Part shown: positions 13,022-15,465 of the stretch, piece by piece
How the letters are laid out: each line of letters starts with the position of its first letter
How positions within the stretch are numbered: position 1 is the first letter of the stretch
NCBI GenBank assembly: GCA_002372575.1
Contig: DFHC01000024.1
Location: 1-15,465 of the forward strand
Length of the DNA stretch: 15,465 nt
Reading direction: 5' to 3'
Source of the DNA: a bacterium UBA3734
GTDB lineage: Bacteria; Bacteroidota; Bacteroidia; Bacteroidales; Bacteroidaceae
Notes under the pieces: generated by a model
What the model saw: only the letters and a program-made list of their open reading frames with translations
Databases searched by the model: none
Told to the model about the DNA's origin: nothing
Position numbers and translations under genes: made by a program

Positions 13022-14143
13022 ATGCAAATCGAACTTCAAAAAATCACCGTCCGCGACCTCACCGCAGGCTACGAGGACAACGAGGAACAGGGCGTTCGCG
13101 GCTACGGCGGCAGGCTCGACATTCGCCCGCCCTATCAGCGCGAATTCATCTACGACGAAAAGAAACGCGCCGCAGTGATTACGACTATCAAGCGCGGCTT
13201 CCCGCTCAACGTAATGTACTGGGCCACACGCGACAACGACGCCGAAGTGCCCTTCGAAGTGATGGACGGACAGCAACGCACCATCTCAATTTGTCAGTAC
13301 GTGAACGGCGATTTCTCCTATGATTTCCAATATTTCCACAACCTGACAGATACTGAGAAAGAGCAAATTCTCAACTATGAACTGATGGTTTACGTCTGTT
13401 CGGGCACCGACAAGGACAAACTCGGCTGGTTTCAGACCATCAACATCGCCGGCGAAAGGCTCACCGAGCAGGAGCTGCGCAATGCCGTGTATGCAGGACC
13501 TTTTGTAAGCGACGCGAAACGCTATTTCTCGAAATCGAACTGTGCCGCGTGGAATATGGGAAAGCATCTGATGAACGGTTCACCCATCCGTCAGGACTAT
13601 CTCGAAACAGCCATCAAGTGGATTGCCAACGCACAGAGCACGCCTGCCAGCCGCGTGACCATCGAGGGCTACATGGCGAAACACCAGCACGACCCGAATG
13701 CCACGCAGTTGTGGCAGCATTTCTCGGCGATTATGACGTGGGTGGCTGCAACTTACGACATCGGCAGGCGCAGGCAAATTATGAAGGGTGTAGATTGGGG
13801 TTCGCTCTACGACCGCTTCCACGAACAAGTCTTGGACAAGGCCCAACTTGATGCTGAAATCGGCAGGCTCATCATCGACAGCGAAGTGCAGAACAAAAAG
13901 GGCATCTGCTCGTTTGTGCTCACGCGCGACGAGCGCGACCTCGGCCTCCGTGCCTTCCCTGACGACATCAAGCTGGCGGTTTACGAAAAGCAAAATGGCG
14001 TGTGCCCGCTTTGCGGCGAACATTTTGAAATCGAGCAAATGGAAGGCGACCACATCACACCGTGGCGCGACGGCGGAAAAACCGTTGTGGAGAATTGCCA
14101 AATGCTCTGTCGCGACTGCAACCGGAGAAAGGGTGCGCGGTAA
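13022..14143 (+). CDS. DUF262 (GmrS/ParB-like) protein with C-terminal HNH endonuclease
   Basis: 373 aa. The N-terminal DUF262 domain shows IRPPYQREFIYDEKKRAAVI (34-53) and the nucleotide-site motif DGQQR (82-86), followed by the helical region usual for this fold. The C-terminus is an HNH nuclease with paired cysteines C328-x2-C331 and C363-x2-C366, GDHI with His344, Asn358 and Asn367. DUF262 domains occur in GmrSD-type modification-dependent restriction and other antiphage systems, where they are thought to couple NTP hydrolysis to nuclease action. It starts 6 nt after the methyltransferase gene and ends at a strong hairpin, so the two form a unit. Likely role: nuclease partner of the methyltransferase or a modified-DNA sensor; this is inference. 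The domain calls are firm, the system is not. Confidence 0.88.
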   Translation: MQIELQKITVRDLTAGYEDNEEQGVRGYGGRLDIRPPYQREFIYDEKKRAAVITTIKRGFPLNVMYWATRDNDAEVPFEVMDGQQRTISICQYVNGDFSYDFQYFHNLTDTEKEQILNYELMVYVCSGTDKDKLGWFQTINIAGERLTEQELRNAVYAGPFVSDAKRYFSKSNCAAWNMGKHLMNGSPIRQDYLETAIKWIANAQSTPASRVTIEGYMAKHQHDPNATQLWQHFSAIMTWVAATYDIGRRRQIMKGVDWGSLYDRFHEQVLDKAQLDAEIGRLIIDSEVQNKKGICSFVLTRDERDLGLRAFPDDIKLAVYEKQNGVCPLCGEHFEIEQMEGDHITPWRDGGKTVVENCQMLCRDCNRRKGAR

Positions 14144-14170
14144 GTTGCTAAAGTGATTATTATGTTCCCA

Positions 14171-14207
14171 AGAAGCGAAACTTTCACGGGTTTCGCTTCT
14201 TTCTTTT
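14171..14207 (+). terminator. Terminator after the DUF262-HNH gene
   Basis: A perfect 11-bp stem AGAAGCGAAAC (14171-14181) / GTTTCGCTTCT (14190-14200) with an 8-nt loop, followed by a T-rich tract. It shares the GCGAAAC/GTTTCGC core with the hairpins at 10231 and 11625. Confidence 0.88.
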
Positions 14208-14215
14208 TCCAAAGT

Positions 14216-14247
14216 TTTGCCAATATCATTTTTTTTTCATACCTTTG
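14216..14247 (+). promoter_or_regulatory. Promoter of the 69-aa membrane protein and carboxyltransferase
   Basis: TTTG (14216-14219), 20-nt spacer, TACCTTTG (14240-14247): an exact consensus. Unlike modules A-C it is clear of the preceding hairpin. Confidence 0.85.
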
Positions 14248-14275
14248 CAGCCGAATTTCAAATAAGGGATAATTT

Positions 14276-14485
14276 ATGAGTGTCTATAAGGTTGCGATGG
14301 TTGTCATTTTTACGATAGGACTGATTTTGACCATCTCCGAAAGGTATCATTTTGAAAGAAATAAGAAAGAATATGACAAAAAATACATTTCGCTCTTTCG
14401 CAGACATAATGTGACGATGCTTTTATTGTATATAGCTTTGTTGATATACGCAGTTGAAGAAATTTTAAACAAAATGACTATATGA
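14276..14485 (+). CDS. Small two-helix membrane protein, 69 aa, upstream of the carboxyltransferase
   Basis: Two hydrophobic stretches (about residues 5-21 and 47-64) flank a highly charged middle (ERYHFERNKKEYDKKY). No family recognised. It has its own consensus promoter 28 nt upstream, and its stop overlaps the carboxyltransferase start as ATGA (14482-14485), so translation is probably coupled. In many Bacteroidales the gene before this carboxyltransferase is methylmalonyl-CoA epimerase, which this is not. It is unlike the usual OadG-type small subunit as well, which has one helix and a Pro/Ala-rich tail and lies downstream. Function unknown. Confidence 0.7.
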   Translation: MSVYKVAMVVIFTIGLILTISERYHFERNKKEYDKKYISLFRRHNVTMLLLYIALLIYAVEEILNKMTI

Positions 14486-15465
14486 GCAAACAAACCGAAA
14501 AAATCAAAGAATTGGTCGCCAAGCGCGAACAAGCTCGGCTGGGCGGTGGCGAGAAAGCCATCGAAAAGCAACACCAGCGCGGTAAATACACGGCCCGCGA
14601 GCGCATCGAAATGCTCGTGGACGAGGGTAGTTTCGAGGAATACGATATGTTCAAGCTCCACCGCTGCCACAATTTCGGCATGGAGAAGAAGCAGTTCCTC
14701 GGCGACGGCGTGGTGGTCGGCTCGGCCACGATCGACGGTCGCCTCGTCTATGTGTCGGCGCAGGATTTCACCGTCAATGGCGGCTCGCTGTCGGAAACGA
14801 TGTCGCAGAAAATCTGTAAAGTGATGGATATGGCCGTGCAAAACGGTGCTCCGATGATTTGCATGAACGACTCGGGCGGCGCGCGCATCCAGGAAGGCAT
14901 TTGCTCGCTGGCCGGTTATGGCGAAATTTTCGAGCGAAACATCCTTGCCAGTGGCGTGATTCCGCAGATTTCGGCCATCATGGGCCCGTGTGCCGGCGGT
15001 GCGGTCTATTCCCCTGCCCTCACCGACTTCATCCTGATGATGGAAAACACGTCGTATATGTTCCTGACGGGTCCGGCGGTGGTGAAAACCGTGACGGGCG
15101 AGGACGTAGATGCCGAAAGCCTCGGCGGAGCCAGTGTCCACGCCTCGAAGAGCGGCGTGACCTCGTTTACGGCCAAGACCGAGGAAGAGGCAATGGCGAT
15201 GATCAAGACGCTGCTCTCGTACATCCCCTCGAACAATATGGAAGAGGCTCCGCGCGTGGAGTGCAACGACCCCATCGACCGCAAGGAAGACCTGCTCAAC
15301 GAGATTATTCCCGACGACCCGAACAAGGCCTATGACATGTATAAGGTCATCACGGCCATCACCGACAACGGCGAGTTTTTCGAGGTGCAGCCGAAATTTG
15401 CGAAGAACATCATCGTGGGTTTCGCCCGTTTCAACGGACAGAGCGTGGGCATCGTGGCCAACCAG
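14482..15465 (+). CDS. Acyl-CoA carboxylase/decarboxylase carboxyltransferase subunit (MmdA/PccB type), cut by window edge
   Basis: The first 328 codons, open to the window end. The sequence is that of biotin-dependent acyl-CoA carboxyltransferases: an N-terminal RGKYTARERIEMLVDEGSF block (33-51), the acyl-CoA-site motif NDSGGARIQEG (129-139), GPCAGGAVYSPALTDF (168-183) and MFLTGPAVVKTVTGE (about 193-207). In Bacteroidales the close relatives are the alpha subunit of the sodium-pumping methylmalonyl-CoA decarboxylase of the succinate-propionate route; propionyl-CoA carboxylase beta is the alternative. The downstream genes that would decide (biotin carrier, OadB/OadG-like subunits) are outside the window. 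The start overlaps the 69-aa ORF. Confidence 0.9.
   Translation, partial: MSKQTEKIKELVAKREQARLGGGEKAIEKQHQRGKYTARERIEMLVDEGSFEEYDMFKLHRCHNFGMEKKQFLGDGVVVGSATIDGRLVYVSAQDFTVNGGSLSETMSQKICKVMDMAVQNGAPMICMNDSGGARIQEGICSLAGYGEIFERNILASGVIPQISAIMGPCAGGAVYSPALTDFILMMENTSYMFLTGPAVVKTVTGEDVDAESLGGASVHASKSGVTSFTAKTEEEAMAMIKTLLSYIPSNNMEEAPRVECNDPIDRKEDLLNEIIPDDPNKAYDMYKVITAITDNGEFFEVQPKFAKNIIVGFARFNGQSVGIVANQ

Noticed and set aside
11714-14143. An omega-RNA/IscB-like (HEARO) element: structured RNA next to an HNH gene
   Set aside because: The HNH protein has a DUF262 domain and no RuvC or bridge-helix features, and the methyltransferase lies between it and the RNA. There is no sign of RNA-guided nuclease architecture.

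Overview
The window looks like a chromosomal segment of a Bacteroidales bacterium (Prevotella/Bacteroides-like). The evidence is the promoter style (TTTG, about 20 nt, then TAnnTTTG), a TonB-dependent receptor with an N-terminal carboxypeptidase-regulatory-like domain, a RenBP-type NanE beside a NAL-type lyase, a KdsC-Maf pair, a long PurF-like protein and a methylmalonyl-CoA decarboxylase-type carboxyltransferase. The species cannot be fixed from the sequence.

Left part (1-7725), mostly housekeeping. A type I L-asparaginase runs off the left edge on the minus strand. It diverges from a lipoprotein of the polysaccharide-export (Wza-like) family that ends in a clear terminator. Next comes a closely spaced plus-strand run: PurF-like amidophosphoribosyltransferase, UDP-glucuronate 4-epimerase-like enzyme, N-acetylneuraminate lyase and N-acylglucosamine 2-epimerase. 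The last two form a sialic-acid degradation module (Neu5Ac to ManNAc to GlcNAc). A terminator separates this run from the convergent minus-strand kdsC-maf pair, which has its own promoter.

Middle (7726-10197). One large TonB-dependent outer-membrane receptor without a SusD partner. A short palindromic repeat appears to be inserted in frame between its plug and barrel.

Right part (10200-14200), an accessory mini-island. Three small units follow one another: a 43-aa basic ORF coupled to a DUF6169-like protein; a RelB-like antitoxin with a YoeB toxin; and a two-gene DNA-modification/nuclease unit. That last unit has an EcoRI-family adenine methyltransferase followed by a DUF262 (GmrS/ParB-like) protein with a C-terminal HNH nuclease. 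A compact 51-nt module precedes each unit. In it a hairpin of the GCGAAAC/GTTTCGC type carries the -33 promoter box in its loop, and the -7 box follows directly after. Between the third module and the methyltransferase lies about 225 nt that folds on paper into a three-way-junction RNA with a C(UACG)G tetraloop. A second hairpin, competing with it, ends next to the methyltransferase start. The structured leader, methyltransferase and DUF262-HNH protein together are the best candidate for an undescribed restriction/defence system here.

Right edge (14216-15465). A consensus promoter drives a 69-aa two-helix membrane protein. It overlaps by ATGA with the start of a carboxyltransferase (MmdA/propionyl-CoA carboxylase beta type) that runs off the window.
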